A stretch of DNA of 64,000 bases from Candidatus Krumholzibacteriia bacterium (GTDB lineage Bacteria > Krumholzibacteriota > Krumholzibacteriia > LZORAL124-64-63): NCBI GenBank assembly GCA_016744705.1, contig JADGDU010000006.1:20119-84118 (forward strand). Reading direction: 5' to 3'. Positions within the stretch are counted from its first letter, which is position 1, and each line of letters opens with the position of its first letter. Below, piece by piece: positions 1 to 8,977 of the stretch. The notes beneath the pieces are model-generated. The model was not told where the DNA came from, ran no database searches, and worked only from the letters and a program-made list of their open reading frames with translations. Position numbers and translations under genes: made by a program.

Positions 1-2
1 AT

Positions 3-77
3 ATGCCCAGTTTGTACAGAGAAACCGCCCAGGGTGGGTTGGCCGTATTTGGGGATGGGGATTTTGTGGACAATTAG
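3..77 (+). CDS. possible C-terminal tail of a gene entering from the left
   Basis: An open frame runs from the left edge to a TAG at 75-77 and reads ...LYRETAQGGLAVFGDGD..., followed 12 bases later by a strong rho-independent terminator that would suit the end of a plus-strand gene. The fragment is too short to assign to a family. A second frame stays open to about base 105, so the choice of frame rests only on the stop codon lying just ahead of the hairpin. Treat as tentative. Confidence 0.2.
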   Translation: MPSLYRETAQGGLAVFGDGDFVDN

Positions 78-87
78 ACTTGGTATG

Positions 88-124
88 AAAACGGCCCCTG
101 AGTAATCAGGGGCCGTTCTTTTTT
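88..124 (+). terminator. rho-independent terminator
   Basis: A perfect 12-bp stem (90-101 with 106-117) closes on a GTAA loop and is followed by C and six T on the plus strand. It ends whatever plus-strand gene enters from the left. The stem also lies 15 bases past the stop of fadE on the minus strand and could serve it, although the minus-strand T tract is short. Confidence 0.85.
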
Positions 125-138
125 AGCACATAAGGAGG

Positions 139-1929
139 CTATCCCACGGTATACCCATCAGCCTCAATCACACGAGCAGCAATGCGGTCGTGCAACTTGC
201 TCCGGCTCACAGGGTCATGCTTGGTCAATCGGCGCAAGCCGGCGGCATAGGTGCGCAGCTCATCGCCGTCCACCGTATTGCCCAGAATGTTCCGCGCCAG
301 CACGGTCACCTTGTCCATGGAATCATGCACACCAAGAGAAAGCATGTCCGCCATGGCCGTTGCCGATTCTTCGCCATCCTTATTGGCTTTTTTCAAAGCC
401 CGCAGGATGCCGCTTTCGCAAGCGTAGGCTTCCATGCAAACATCGGCGATGTCGGCCAAAACTTCCTGCTCGTTTTTCAGAGCCATGCCAAACTTCTGAG
501 CGGCCAGGCCCAAAGTGGCCAGAACCACTTTTTTCATATTGGCCACCAGTTTCATTTCCTCTTCCAGGAATTCCGGTTCGCCGGGTTCTTCGAAAGAAGG
601 TAAGGCTGTCAAATCTTCGGCCACGTCCTGGGCTGCTTTCAAGAAGGGCAACTCACCCTTCAAGGCTTTTTTCATGATCATGCCGGGGATGATCATACGG
701 TTGATTTCATTGGTGCCTTCGAACAAACGGTTGATGCGTTCGTCACGATAGTAGCGCTCCAGAGGGTACTCGCTGCAATAGCCATATCCACCCAGCATTT
801 GCACGCCCTCATCCACGGCGAAAGCCAAAGCCTCGCTGGCGTACACCTTGATCATGGAGCATTCGATGCTGAATTCTTCCACCTTTTTGATGCCGGCCAG
901 ATCATAACCTTCGGCGCTTTTGTCGAGAGTGGCGATGGCATCGTCCAACAGACCGGCGGTGCGGTATACCATGCTTTCAGTCAGGAAGCCGATGGTTTGA
1001 ATGTCGGCAATCTTTTTGCGGATGAGCCCGAAATTGCAGAGTGGTTGGCCAAACTGTTCCCGCTCTTTAGTGTAAGGCACAGCGGCGGCCAGAGTCATTT
1101 TGACTCCTCCGAGCACACTGGCGCCCAGCTTGAAGCGGCCCACGTTCAGGATGTTGAACGCAATGTGATGGCCCTTGCCTATGGTGCCCAACAAGTCGTT
1201 GGCGGGAACTTTCACGTCTTCCAGAGTGATGGCACAGGTGGAGGATCCTTTGATACCCATTTTGTGCTCTTCGGGGCCGATGGTGACGCCATCGGCATGC
1301 AGGTCGACCATGAAGCAGGTGAAATGTTCGCCATCAATTTTTGCAAACAGAATGCAAAGGTCACTGTAATCTGCATTGGTGATGAACTGTTTGCTGCCGT
1401 TGAGTACGTAGTGGCTGCCGTCGTCGCTCAGCTTGGCTACGGTGGCCGCGTTGAGAGCGTCACTGCCGCTGCCGGTTTCGGTCAGGGCGTAGCAGGACAT
1501 CAATTCACCGGTGGCAATGCGGGGCAGATATTTGCTCTTCTGCTCTTCGGTTCCGTAGTACACGATGGGCAATGTTCCGATGCCTGATTGGGCTCCATGG
1601 GTCACGGCAAAGCTGCCGGTGTAAGCCATGCGCTCACTCACCAACATGACGGTGGCTTTGTTGCCGCCCATGCCGCCGTAGGCCTCTGGGATATCGATCA
1701 TGAGAAAGCCCATTTCAGCTGCTTTCAAGAGCAAATCTTTACCCAACTTGGTATTGCCTTTGTATTCCAATTCGTCCCTGACCGGTTCGATGACCGCATC
1801 AACAAAGCTGTCCACGGTTGTGGAAAACATGCGTTGGGTTTCATCAAAGTCTTCAGGGGTGAAAGCCTTCTCGGGAGCTGTTTCCGAAAGCAGGAATTCC
1901 CCGCCGGTTGGATAACTGTTCTCTGACAT
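139..1929 (-). CDS. fadE: acyl-CoA dehydrogenase, long FadE type
   Basis: FAD-dependent acyl-CoA dehydrogenase, the first oxidation of fatty-acid beta-oxidation (acyl-CoA to trans-2-enoyl-CoA). Visible landmarks are the substrate/FAD loop ALTETGSGSDA, the C-terminal ARG-type helix region with GGYGYCSEYPLERYYRD, and FEGTNEINR, whose Glu is the position of the usual catalytic base. At 596 aa it is about 200 residues longer than classic 380-aa enzymes. The extra C-terminal helical domain is typical of the VLCAD/Bacillus FadE (about 594 aa) type. A good Shine-Dalgarno (GAGGAG) precedes the ATG. It is the last gene of a fadN-fadA-fadE operon, 37 bp downstream of fadA. Electrons presumably go to an ETF that is not in the window. 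Confidence 0.93.
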   Translation of the reverse strand: MSENSYPTGGEFLLSETAPEKAFTPEDFDETQRMFSTTVDSFVDAVIEPVRDELEYKGNTKLGKDLLLKAAEMGFLMIDIPEAYGGMGGNKATVMLVSERMAYTGSFAVTHGAQSGIGTLPIVYYGTEEQKSKYLPRIATGELMSCYALTETGSGSDALNAATVAKLSDDGSHYVLNGSKQFITNADYSDLCILFAKIDGEHFTCFMVDLHADGVTIGPEEHKMGIKGSSTCAITLEDVKVPANDLLGTIGKGHHIAFNILNVGRFKLGASVLGGVKMTLAAAVPYTKEREQFGQPLCNFGLIRKKIADIQTIGFLTESMVYRTAGLLDDAIATLDKSAEGYDLAGIKKVEEFSIECSMIKVYASEALAFAVDEGVQMLGGYGYCSEYPLERYYRDERINRLFEGTNEINRMIIPGMIMKKALKGELPFLKAAQDVAEDLTALPSFEEPGEPEFLEEEMKLVANMKKVVLATLGLAAQKFGMALKNEQEVLADIADVCMEAYACESGILRALKKANKDGEESATAMADMLSLGVHDSMDKVTVLARNILGNTVDGDELRTYAAGLRRLTKHDPVSRSKLHDRIAARVIEADGYTVG

Positions 1930-1966
1930 TTCAATCTCCTCGGTTTTTCATTCCTAGATTGCTTCA

Positions 1967-3151
1967 CTAAATTGTCTCGAAAATACCGGCGGCTCCCATG
2001 CCGGTGCCAATGCACATTGTCACCAGAGCGTACTTGCCGCCGCGGCGTTTGAGTTCGTGCAAGGCGGTGGCCGTCAATTTTGCTCCGGTGCAACCCAGGG
2101 GATGGCCCAGGGCGATGGCACCACCATTGGCGTTGATTCGGCTGTCGGTGGGGTCGAGATTCAGAGCTTTCAAAACGGCCAAACTTTGGGCGGCAAAAGC
2201 TTCATTGAGTTCGATCACATCCATCTGCTCCAAAGTGAGACCTGTTTGGGCCATGACTTTGGGAATGGCTGCCACCGGCCCAATGCCCATGACTTCGGGA
2301 CCCACACCGGCCACAGCGTAGCCCACGAAACGAGCCAAGGGTGTGGCACCAATTTCTGCAGCAATTTCAGGTGTGCAGAGCAGTGCAGCAGCAGCGCCGT
2401 CACTGATCTGACTGCTGTTCCCTGCGGTCACGGTGCCACCTTGCTTGAAGGCGGCGCGCAGGCGAGCCAGGCCGGCCACAGTGGTGTCGGCCCGAGGGCC
2501 TTCGTCCACCTTGAACTCCTGTTCCTTGCTGATGGGACGGCCCTTTTTATTCATGCCAGGCAATTGGGCCATCACCGGGACAATTTCGTCAACAAAACGG
2601 CCGTCCTGGATGGCAGCGAGGGCTTTCATGTTGCTGTTGTAGGCAAATTCATCCTGGGCCTGTCGTGAAATTTCATCCCGCACCACAAGATTTTCCGCCG
2701 TCAGCCCCATGCTGGTCAGAGTTCCCGGTTGTTCGTGAGCCACGGTGGGGTTGGGCAGATACCGCAAGCCGCCCATGGGAATCATGGACATGCTTTCCAC
2801 ACCACCGGCAATGACAATGTCATTCTGGCCGGTAGCGATTTGCATGGCGCCGTAGTTGATGGTTTCCAGGCCTGAGGAACAGAACCGGTTGACCGTCACA
2901 CCGGGCACGGTGTTGGGCAGGCCGGCCATCAGGCCGATGTTGCGGCCCACATTCATGCCCTGTTCACCTTCGGGCATGGCGCAGCCCATGATCACATCGC
3001 CCACCCGGGCGGGATCCAAATTGGGGTGCATGGCCATGAGGTTTTTGACGACAGCCGCACCCAGGTCATCGGGGCGAGTGTGGCGCAGAGTTCCTCTGAG
3101 GGCTTTACCGACCGCGGTCCGTTGGGCGGCGGCTATGATTACTTCTCTCAT
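1967..3151 (-). CDS. fadA: acetyl-CoA acyltransferase (thiolase)
   Basis: Thiolase, the last step of beta-oxidation (3-ketoacyl-CoA + CoA to acetyl-CoA and shortened acyl-CoA). The 394-aa length is normal. The nucleophilic Cys lies in [10 protein letters not shown], the His loop is [17 protein letters not shown], and the second active-site Cys lies in [10 protein letters not shown]. The start has a strong ribosome site (GGAAGGAG). The gene follows fadN by 20 bp, so the multienzyme complex partners are made together. Acetoacetyl-CoA thiolases are similar in sequence, but the context favours the fatty-acid enzyme. Confidence 0.94.
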   Translation of the reverse strand: MREVIIAAAQRTAVGKALRGTLRHTRPDDLGAAVVKNLMAMHPNLDPARVGDVIMGCAMPEGEQGMNVGRNIGLMAGLPNTVPGVTVNRFCSSGLETINYGAMQIATGQNDIVIAGGVESMSMIPMGGLRYLPNPTVAHEQPGTLTSMGLTAENLVVRDEISRQAQDEFAYNSNMKALAAIQDGRFVDEIVPVMAQLPGMNKKGRPISKEQEFKVDEGPRADTTVAGLARLRAAFKQGGTVTAGNSSQISDGAAAALLCTPEIAAEIGATPLARFVGYAVAGVGPEVMGIGPVAAIPKVMAQTGLTLEQMDVIELNEAFAAQSLAVLKALNLDPTDSRINANGGAIALGHPLGCTGAKLTATALHELKRRGGKYALVTMCIGTGMGAAGIFETI

Positions 3152-3171
3152 GTTCAGTCTCCTTCCAACGA

Positions 3172-5553
3172 TTAGTTGCGCAGTGGTTTGCCGGTTTTAA
3201 GAATGTATTCCATGCGTTCGAGGGTTTTGCGCTCACCCAGCAAGCGCATGAAGCCTTCACGTTCCAGCGTCAGCATATGTTTCTCGGTGACTGTGGTTCC
3301 TGGGGGAACCGCGCCGCCGGCCAAAGTCTTGGCCAGCTCCATGCCAATTTTCATGTCATGTTCGGAAATGAAGCCGCCCTCTTTCATGTTGAAGAGCACC
3401 GATTCGGCCAGGCCAATACCCGCGGTTCCCATGACGGGGATAGCATTGTCTTCTCCCACGCTGGCATAGTTGCAACGAGCCATGGCCAGGGCGATATCTT
3501 TGGCGTCGGCAGCCAGATGGTCACGGTTCATTGACCAACTGTCGCCGGGACGCAGGAAACCAAGCTCCTGAGCTTCGGCGCAACTGGTGGCCACTTTGGC
3601 CATGCCGATGGTTTCGAAGGCAGCCCGGAAAGCGGGTTGCAGATCACGTTTGTCAGTGAGCAGATCCACTTGTCTCTGGTACAGGCGCAGGCAACCGCCG
3701 CCAGCGGGAATCACCCCCGCACCAAATTCGACCAGACCGATGTAAGTCTCGGCGGCACAACGGGCGGCATTGCCACCCATGGTCATCTCGCATCCGCCGC
3801 CAAGGGTGAGACCGTGAGGGGCAACCACCACAGGCACTCCACAATGTTCCAGGCGTCCGGTGGCTGTTTGGAAGGCATGGATGATCATGTTGATGTCTTC
3901 CCAGTTGCCTTCCATGGCTTCCATCATCAGCATCATCAGGTTGGCACCAACGGAGAAGTTGTCAGCACCGTTGGTGACCACCAGAGCTTCCCAGTTCTGC
4001 TCGGCTTCGGCGCAGGCAGTCATCACCATGTTCAAAGTGTCCTGGCCGATGGCGTTCATTTTGGAGTGGAACTCCAGGCCCAGCACTCCGTCACCAAGGT
4101 CCATGAGACTGGCACCGGGGTTGCGACGTACTTCCTTTTCCTGGCTGCGCAGGATATCGAAGTCGAATGCACGTTCATCAACGGGGACGGCAGCAAAGAC
4201 ACCGGGTTCGGCGGTGGGGCTCATGCGTACTCCGTCTTCGGTCTTATAGAGACTCTCAGCACCACTGTCATATAGGGCATCAACCCAGGCCGGCAGGGGC
4301 AGATTGTCGGCCTTCATGCGCTCGACAACTTTGCGGAATCCCAGGGCTTCCCACACTTCGAAAGGACCCAGATCCCAGTTGAAACCCCAGCAAACGGCCA
4401 TGTCAATGTCTGCGACCTGGTCGCAAATTTCACCCAGTCGCATGGCACTGTAACTGAAGCTGGGGGCCAACATCTTCCAGATGGCCTGGCCGGCTTTGCC
4501 TTTCCCGTAGGCCAATGTTTTAAGGCGTTCGGGAAGGTCTTCAATGTTCTTGGCGGCTGCAATTTCGGGGAATTTTACTTTGGCCTTATCCCGGTATTCC
4601 AGAGTTTCAAGATCCAGGGTGAAGAGCTTTTTCTCTGGCTTTTTTTCCATCTTATAAAAGCCGGCTTTGGTCTTTCGTCCCAGCAGGTTTTTTTTCACCA
4701 TACCCCGGAGAAATTCAGGAATCTGGAAGGTTTCACGGGCTTCATCATTGGGAATGAGTGGGTAAATATTTTCTGCTACGTGTACGAAGGTGTCCAGTCC
4801 CACCAGATCAGCCAGCTTAAATGTGGCGGTTTTGGGCCGGCCGATGGCGGGGCCCGTCAGCGCGTCCACCTCTTCAATGCTCAATCCCATTTCACTCATG
4901 ACCTTTACGGTGGCCATCATGGCGTGAACGCCCACCCGGTTGGCAATGAAGTTGGGAGTGTCTTTGGCCAAAACGATGCCTTTGCCCAGGCGATCTCTGG
5001 CAAAATCGGCCACAAACTTCAGCAACTCAGGGTCCGTGTCTGTGGTGGGGATCAGTTCAAAAAGTTTCATGTAACGCGGAGGATTGAAAAAGTGGGTGCC
5101 CAGGAAGCGAGGCCGCAAATTTTCAGGCAGGAAACTGGCCATTTCTCCAAGGTTCAACCCCGAGGTGTTGCTACTGATAATAGCTTCTGGTCCAATATGC
5201 GGGGCGGCATTTTCGAGGACGATCTTCTTGATCTTCATGTCCTCTTTCACCACTTCGATGATCCAGTCGGCCTCTTTAAGCCGCGCGATATCATCTTCAA
5301 AATTCCCGGTTTCAATCAAACCCAAGCCAGTTTTGGAATACAGGGGAGAGGGTTTGCTCTTTTTCATGGCGGCCACTGCACCTGAAGCCATGCTGTTGCG
5401 CTTTTGGGGATGAGCTGCATCCTCGTCACTGAGTCCAGGAGGAACAATGTCCAAAACCAGTGAAGGAATGCCCGCGTTCGCGAAATGAGCGGCGATGGCG
5501 CTGCCCATGACTCCGGACCCCAGTACGGCCACTTTTCTTATCTGCCTGCGCAT
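3172..5553 (-). CDS. fadN: 3-hydroxyacyl-CoA dehydrogenase / enoyl-CoA hydratase, FadN type
   Basis: Bifunctional beta-oxidation enzyme with the dehydrogenase first and the hydratase/isomerase last, the reverse of E. coli FadB. Residues about 8-190 form an NAD-binding Rossmann fold (VLGSGVMGSAIAAHFANAG). The 3HCDH signature HFFNPPRYMKLFELIP follows, then the C-terminal dehydrogenase domains (GPAIGRPKTATFKLADLVGLD). The last 280 residues are a crotonase fold (FSVGANLMML oxyanion region, HGLTLGGGCEM). The longest frame begins at 5628, but ATG 5553 is preceded by AGGCAGGG and gives 793 aa, close to Bacillus FadN (about 789 aa). Known biology: FadN order plus fadA and fadE is the Bacillus arrangement. 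First gene of the operon, controlled by the promoter and FadR-like box at 5664-5708. Confidence 0.94.
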   Translation of the reverse strand: MRRQIRKVAVLGSGVMGSAIAAHFANAGIPSLVLDIVPPGLSDEDAAHPQKRNSMASGAVAAMKKSKPSPLYSKTGLGLIETGNFEDDIARLKEADWIIEVVKEDMKIKKIVLENAAPHIGPEAIISSNTSGLNLGEMASFLPENLRPRFLGTHFFNPPRYMKLFELIPTTDTDPELLKFVADFARDRLGKGIVLAKDTPNFIANRVGVHAMMATVKVMSEMGLSIEEVDALTGPAIGRPKTATFKLADLVGLDTFVHVAENIYPLIPNDEARETFQIPEFLRGMVKKNLLGRKTKAGFYKMEKKPEKKLFTLDLETLEYRDKAKVKFPEIAAAKNIEDLPERLKTLAYGKGKAGQAIWKMLAPSFSYSAMRLGEICDQVADIDMAVCWGFNWDLGPFEVWEALGFRKVVERMKADNLPLPAWVDALYDSGAESLYKTEDGVRMSPTAEPGVFAAVPVDERAFDFDILRSQEKEVRRNPGASLMDLGDGVLGLEFHSKMNAIGQDTLNMVMTACAEAEQNWEALVVTNGADNFSVGANLMMLMMEAMEGNWEDINMIIHAFQTATGRLEHCGVPVVVAPHGLTLGGGCEMTMGGNAARCAAETYIGLVEFGAGVIPAGGGCLRLYQRQVDLLTDKRDLQPAFRAAFETIGMAKVATSCAEAQELGFLRPGDSWSMNRDHLAADAKDIALAMARCNYASVGEDNAIPVMGTAGIGLAESVLFNMKEGGFISEHDMKIGMELAKTLAGGAVPPGTTVTEKHMLTLEREGFMRLLGERKTLERMEYILKTGKPLRN

Positions 5554-5663
5554 TTTCCCTGCCTTTCGTATGCCCGCCAGGTGATGTCTGGACGGGTGGT
5601 TTGCCAATGGAAGCATCATTTGGCGCAATGGGTGTCATTTGTATGGTCAGATGTTGGGAATAA

Positions 5664-5677
5664 TGAATGACTATTCA
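5664..5677. promoter_or_regulatory. FadR-type operator over the fadN start site
   Basis: TGAATGACTATTCA is an inverted repeat (TGAAT, 4-nt centre, ATTCA). It matches the first 14 positions of the published Bacillus FadR box (TGAATGAMTANTCATTCA) without a mismatch; the last four bases of that consensus differ. The box lies immediately downstream of the -10 element and covers the predicted transcription start of fadN, which is where a repressor would act. The divergent gene codes for a FadR-like TetR protein. Confidence 0.75.
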
Positions 5678-5679
5678 GT

Positions 5680-5708
5680 ATGTTAGCTTAATTGCGCAAG
5701 GGTGTCAA
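5680..5708 (-). promoter_or_regulatory. sigma70-type promoter of fadN-fadA-fadE
   Basis: Read on the minus strand: a perfect -35 TTGACA (5708-5703), a 17-bp spacer and a -10 TAACAT (5685-5680). Predicted transcription start is near 5673, giving a leader of about 120 nt to the ATG at 5553. The operator at 5664-5677 overlaps the start. Confidence 0.7.
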
Positions 5709-6062
5709 CGGTTTAAGGGGGGGATTCTTTCGCTTGAAATGGGGCGAAAACTCCTTTATAATCCTGAGAATGTCATTTTGAAGCCAACGTTTAGTTTTGG
5801 CTTTTGGTACTTCAATTAATGAATGATCCTTCAAGCAGTTGGTTGTGCCTTCGAAATTGTGTCTGGGCTGACAAGGACGATTTGACCCTTTGCCGGGCGG
5901 GGTACGCTGCCAGAAATGGCAGTTTGGACATTCTTAGGTGGGAGTGAAACAACGGTTCTGCAAAAATTTAACCAAAAGCCAATCCCACCCAGGAAAGGCA
6001 AAGCGCCCTGGAATCAGACACAATTTCAGAGGCACAACTCAAATAATTAAGGATATTAGCCC
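5709..6062. other. non-coding part of the fadN-fadR divergent region
   Basis: About 350 bp upstream of fadR with no supportable gene. It contains a weaker FadR-like half-palindrome at 5820-5833 (TGAATGATCCTTCA: one arm exact, the other TTCA only), which could be for fadR autoregulation. The fadR ribosome site (AAGGA) lies at its right end. I see no clear promoter for fadR. Confidence 0.5.
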
Positions 6063-6653
6063 ATGGCACGGCAGATAGATGGCAAAAAGAAAGAACGAAT
6101 CCAGGATGCCGCAGTGGTGGAAATTGCCCACTGGGGCTATTACCAAACAACGGTAGCCCGCATTGCCAAACGTGCAGGGGTGGCCGACGGAACGATCTAC
6201 CTGTATTTCAAAAATAAAGAAGAGATCTTATATAGCGTCTTCGAGCGAGCTATGGGGCGTTTCATCAATGAAGGCCGGGCTTCATTGGAAAAATCAACAG
6301 GAGCCAAGGAAAAACTGCGCAATATTGTCGAATTGCACCTTACTCTGGTGGGTGAAGATCGTGACCAGGCAATCATCACTCAGGTGGAGTTGCGCCACAG
6401 CCTTCATTTCATGGATCAGCTCAGCCGGGCCCAGGTGGGGGAATATCTCGAAATAATCGGGAAAGCTGTTGTGCAGGGACAGGAGAGTGGAGAGTTCCGA
6501 GCTGATTTGGATCCGGTGTTCGCCGCCAAAGCCATTTTCGGGGTCCTGGATGAAATGGCCACCGACTGGGTTCTCTCCCGTCGAAACACAAGATTAGAGA
6601 GTAAAACCAGCGCCGTTTTTGATTTTATCTGGGCAGGATTAAGGGTGTGTTAA
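6063..6653 (+). CDS. fadR: TetR-family fatty-acid regulator, FadR type
   Basis: TetR repressor of 196 aa. The N-terminal helix-turn-helix reads RIAKRAGVADGTIYLYFKNKEE, the DNA-binding form shared with Bacillus FadR (a TetR protein of about 194 aa, unrelated to E. coli FadR). The C-terminal ligand domain also resembles that protein (AKEKL, QVELRHS, IFGVLDEMATDWV). Known family behaviour: long-chain acyl-CoA releases the repressor from its box and turns on beta-oxidation. Here the gene is divergent from fadN and a box matching the Bacillus site covers the fadN start, so the same circuit is expected. ATG chosen for the AAGGA upstream. Confidence 0.9.
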   Translation: MARQIDGKKKERIQDAAVVEIAHWGYYQTTVARIAKRAGVADGTIYLYFKNKEEILYSVFERAMGRFINEGRASLEKSTGAKEKLRNIVELHLTLVGEDRDQAIITQVELRHSLHFMDQLSRAQVGEYLEIIGKAVVQGQESGEFRADLDPVFAAKAIFGVLDEMATDWVLSRRNTRLESKTSAVFDFIWAGLRVC

Positions 6654-6868
6654 GCATCTCTTAAACTTAACTCATTCCCTCTGCCAGGCTCCTTAGTTGT
6701 TAATCATTTAACTTTTTTGATCCAACTCTTGACTTTCCGGACTCGGCCTATCCATCTTTCATTCAAGACAGCAATTTTGCATTTTTTCGGTCCCTTTCGT
6801 CCACTGAGATTTTAGGAGCCGATTGTCATAAACGTCCGGATTTTCCGGCAAAAAACAAGGCGTCTGCC

Positions 6869-8977
6869 ATGAGCACATCAGGGACACCCAAGCCCTTGCT
6901 TGACGATTTCCAGGAACCCAATCTTGAACAATGGCGTGAAGAAGTTGTGCGCTTGCTCAAGGGGGGATCATTTGAAAAGAAGATGTTCACACGAACTCTG
7001 GAAAATATAACAGTGGGCCCCATGCACACTAAGGCCGATACCCAGGATTTACCCTGGGCTGATAATCTGCCGGGACAATGGCCCTACTTAAGAGGTCATA
7101 AAGCTGCGGGGGGCTGGTTGCTGGCTCAGGAGTTGCCACTGCCCACAGCTGAAGAGTTCAACAACGCCCTGCGCTCAGATCTGCGGCGTGGACAAAATGC
7201 TGTAAATCTGGTTTTGGACAAAGCGGGACTGCGGGGAATGGACCCAGACCAGGCCGCGGCCAAGTTTGTGGGCGCCGATGGAACTTCCCTGGCCTCTCTC
7301 AAAGATTTAGAGACAGCGTTTGATGGTGTTGATCTGGAAAAGACACCTCTCTTTGTTCAGGCCGGTTCAGCATCTCTGTCCTTGATGGCTCTTTTGTTGG
7401 CCATGTTGGAAAAACAGGGTAAGGATCCTCGGAAACTCCAGGGGTGCCTGGGCAGTGATCCCGTGTTTGGTCTGGCTGAAATGGGACAACTGCCTTTGGC
7501 GGTGAGCCGGCTTTACGATGAGTTGGCCGTCATTTCCCGCTGGGCTGCTTCCGAAGCACCCAACCTGAAAACTTTGCCAGTGCACGAAGACCCCTGGCAT
7601 GATGGGGGAGCCGACAGTGCTCTTTCCCTCGCTTTGGTTCTGGCGTCGGCTGTGCAAAAATTACGGGCTATGGAAGACCGGAATATTGAGCCAGAGGTGG
7701 CTGCCGGCCAGATCCAGTTTCATCTTTGCATGGGCACGGACTTCTTCATGGAAATTGCCAAAGTGCGTGCTTTGCGTTTGCTGTGGTCCGATGTTCTTTC
7801 TGCTGCCGGTTGCCCTGCGGTGGCCGCTGAGGCAAAGATTCATGCCCGCACCAGCCGCCGCACCCAAACTCTGCTCGATCCCCATGTGAATATGCTTCGG
7901 GCCACCACCCAGGCCATGAGCGCCGTGCTCGGTGGCGTGGATAGTTTGCATGTGGGCCCCTTCGATGAACTGGACAGCTGGCCTGATGAATTCAGCCGAC
8001 GCATTGCTCGCAACGTGCAGTTGGTCTTGTCTCATGAATGCCATTTTGATCAAGTGCAGGATCCCGCCGGCGGAAGTTGGTATGTGGAAAAACTGACGGC
8101 AGATTTGGCCGAAAAAGCCTGGTCAATTTTTCAGGAAATTGAAGGCGCCGGTGGTGTGTTGGAGTGCTTGAAGAGTGGATGGGTGCAGAAACAGGTGGCG
8201 GCTTCTGCTGAACTGCGGAAATCTCGCTTGGCCTCCCGGAAAGATGCTCTGGTGGGTACCAACCAGTACCCGAATCCTCAGGAACCCTCTCGTGAGCCAC
8301 GCACTACAGACCATGAACTGTTGAAAAAGCGTCGGTCTGAATCCATGTCCGAGCAACGCACCAGCGGAGCTCAGGAAGATCACATGATGGTCTTGGGCCG
8401 GTTGGAAAAAATCATGGATGCCGGTGGAGAGAAATTGCTGCCGTTGCTCACTGATGCTGCTTCTTTGGGTGCAACATTGGGTGAATTGACGGGCATTTTA
8501 CGCCACGACACAGATACCGATTTGACCGTGGAAACCATCGGATTGCGCCGGGATGCCGAGCCTTTTGAATGTCTGCGCCAAAAAGTGGACAATCTCGGAA
8601 ATCAGGGGCAGGTTTTTGCAGCCTGTTTAGGGGATGTAGCCAAGTATATGCCCCGCCTCGATTTCACCCGTGGATTTTTCCAGGCTGGTGGGTTCAAAGT
8701 TGTGGAAGATGGATTTTTCACCAGTGCTGATGAGGTTGCCAAGGCGGCGTTATCTTCGCACGCGCCTCTTGTGGTCCTGGTAGGACTGGATGAAACCTAC
8801 GGTGAGTTGGGAGCCGAAACCTTGCAGAAATTAAAGGCCTTGTCGCCTCCGCCCAGAGTGATCATGGCCGGTGGGTCTGCCGACCAGCATGAGGGACTCG
8901 ATTATACCATCAATGCACGCAGCAACGTCCTGGATGTACTGGGTAAAATAGCTGATGGCCTGGAGGTGCAATCATGA
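6869..8977 (+). CDS. mutA: methylmalonyl-CoA mutase small subunit
   Basis: 702-aa small subunit of heterodimeric methylmalonyl-CoA mutase, which interconverts (R)-methylmalonyl-CoA and succinyl-CoA in propionate metabolism. The N-terminal part is a mutase TIM barrel ([25 protein letters not shown]). The C-terminal Rossmann domain lacks the cobalamin-ligating DxHxxG (it has [14 protein letters not shown]), as expected for the non-catalytic subunit. Its stop overlaps the start of mutB (ATGA). The 215 bp upstream contain a single TCATTCA half-site at 6759-6765 resembling one arm of the FadR box, which is not enough to call an operator. Confidence 0.93.
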   Translation: MSTSGTPKPLLDDFQEPNLEQWREEVVRLLKGGSFEKKMFTRTLENITVGPMHTKADTQDLPWADNLPGQWPYLRGHKAAGGWLLAQELPLPTAEEFNNALRSDLRRGQNAVNLVLDKAGLRGMDPDQAAAKFVGADGTSLASLKDLETAFDGVDLEKTPLFVQAGSASLSLMALLLAMLEKQGKDPRKLQGCLGSDPVFGLAEMGQLPLAVSRLYDELAVISRWAASEAPNLKTLPVHEDPWHDGGADSALSLALVLASAVQKLRAMEDRNIEPEVAAGQIQFHLCMGTDFFMEIAKVRALRLLWSDVLSAAGCPAVAAEAKIHARTSRRTQTLLDPHVNMLRATTQAMSAVLGGVDSLHVGPFDELDSWPDEFSRRIARNVQLVLSHECHFDQVQDPAGGSWYVEKLTADLAEKAWSIFQEIEGAGGVLECLKSGWVQKQVAASAELRKSRLASRKDALVGTNQYPNPQEPSREPRTTDHELLKKRRSESMSEQRTSGAQEDHMMVLGRLEKIMDAGGEKLLPLLTDAASLGATLGELTGILRHDTDTDLTVETIGLRRDAEPFECLRQKVDNLGNQGQVFAACLGDVAKYMPRLDFTRGFFQAGGFKVVEDGFFTSADEVAKAALSSHAPLVVLVGLDETYGELGAETLQKLKALSPPPRVIMAGGSADQHEGLDYTINARSNVLDVLGKIADGLEVQS

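Noticed and set aside
799..1587. Plus-strand frame of 262 codons opposite fadE.
   Set aside because: fadE motifs are complete on the minus strand; the opposite frame is a codon-bias shadow.
6729..6765. FadR-controlled promoter for mutA (TTGACT and a TCATTCA half-site).
   Set aside because: The second arm is missing and no convincing -10 lies at the right distance.
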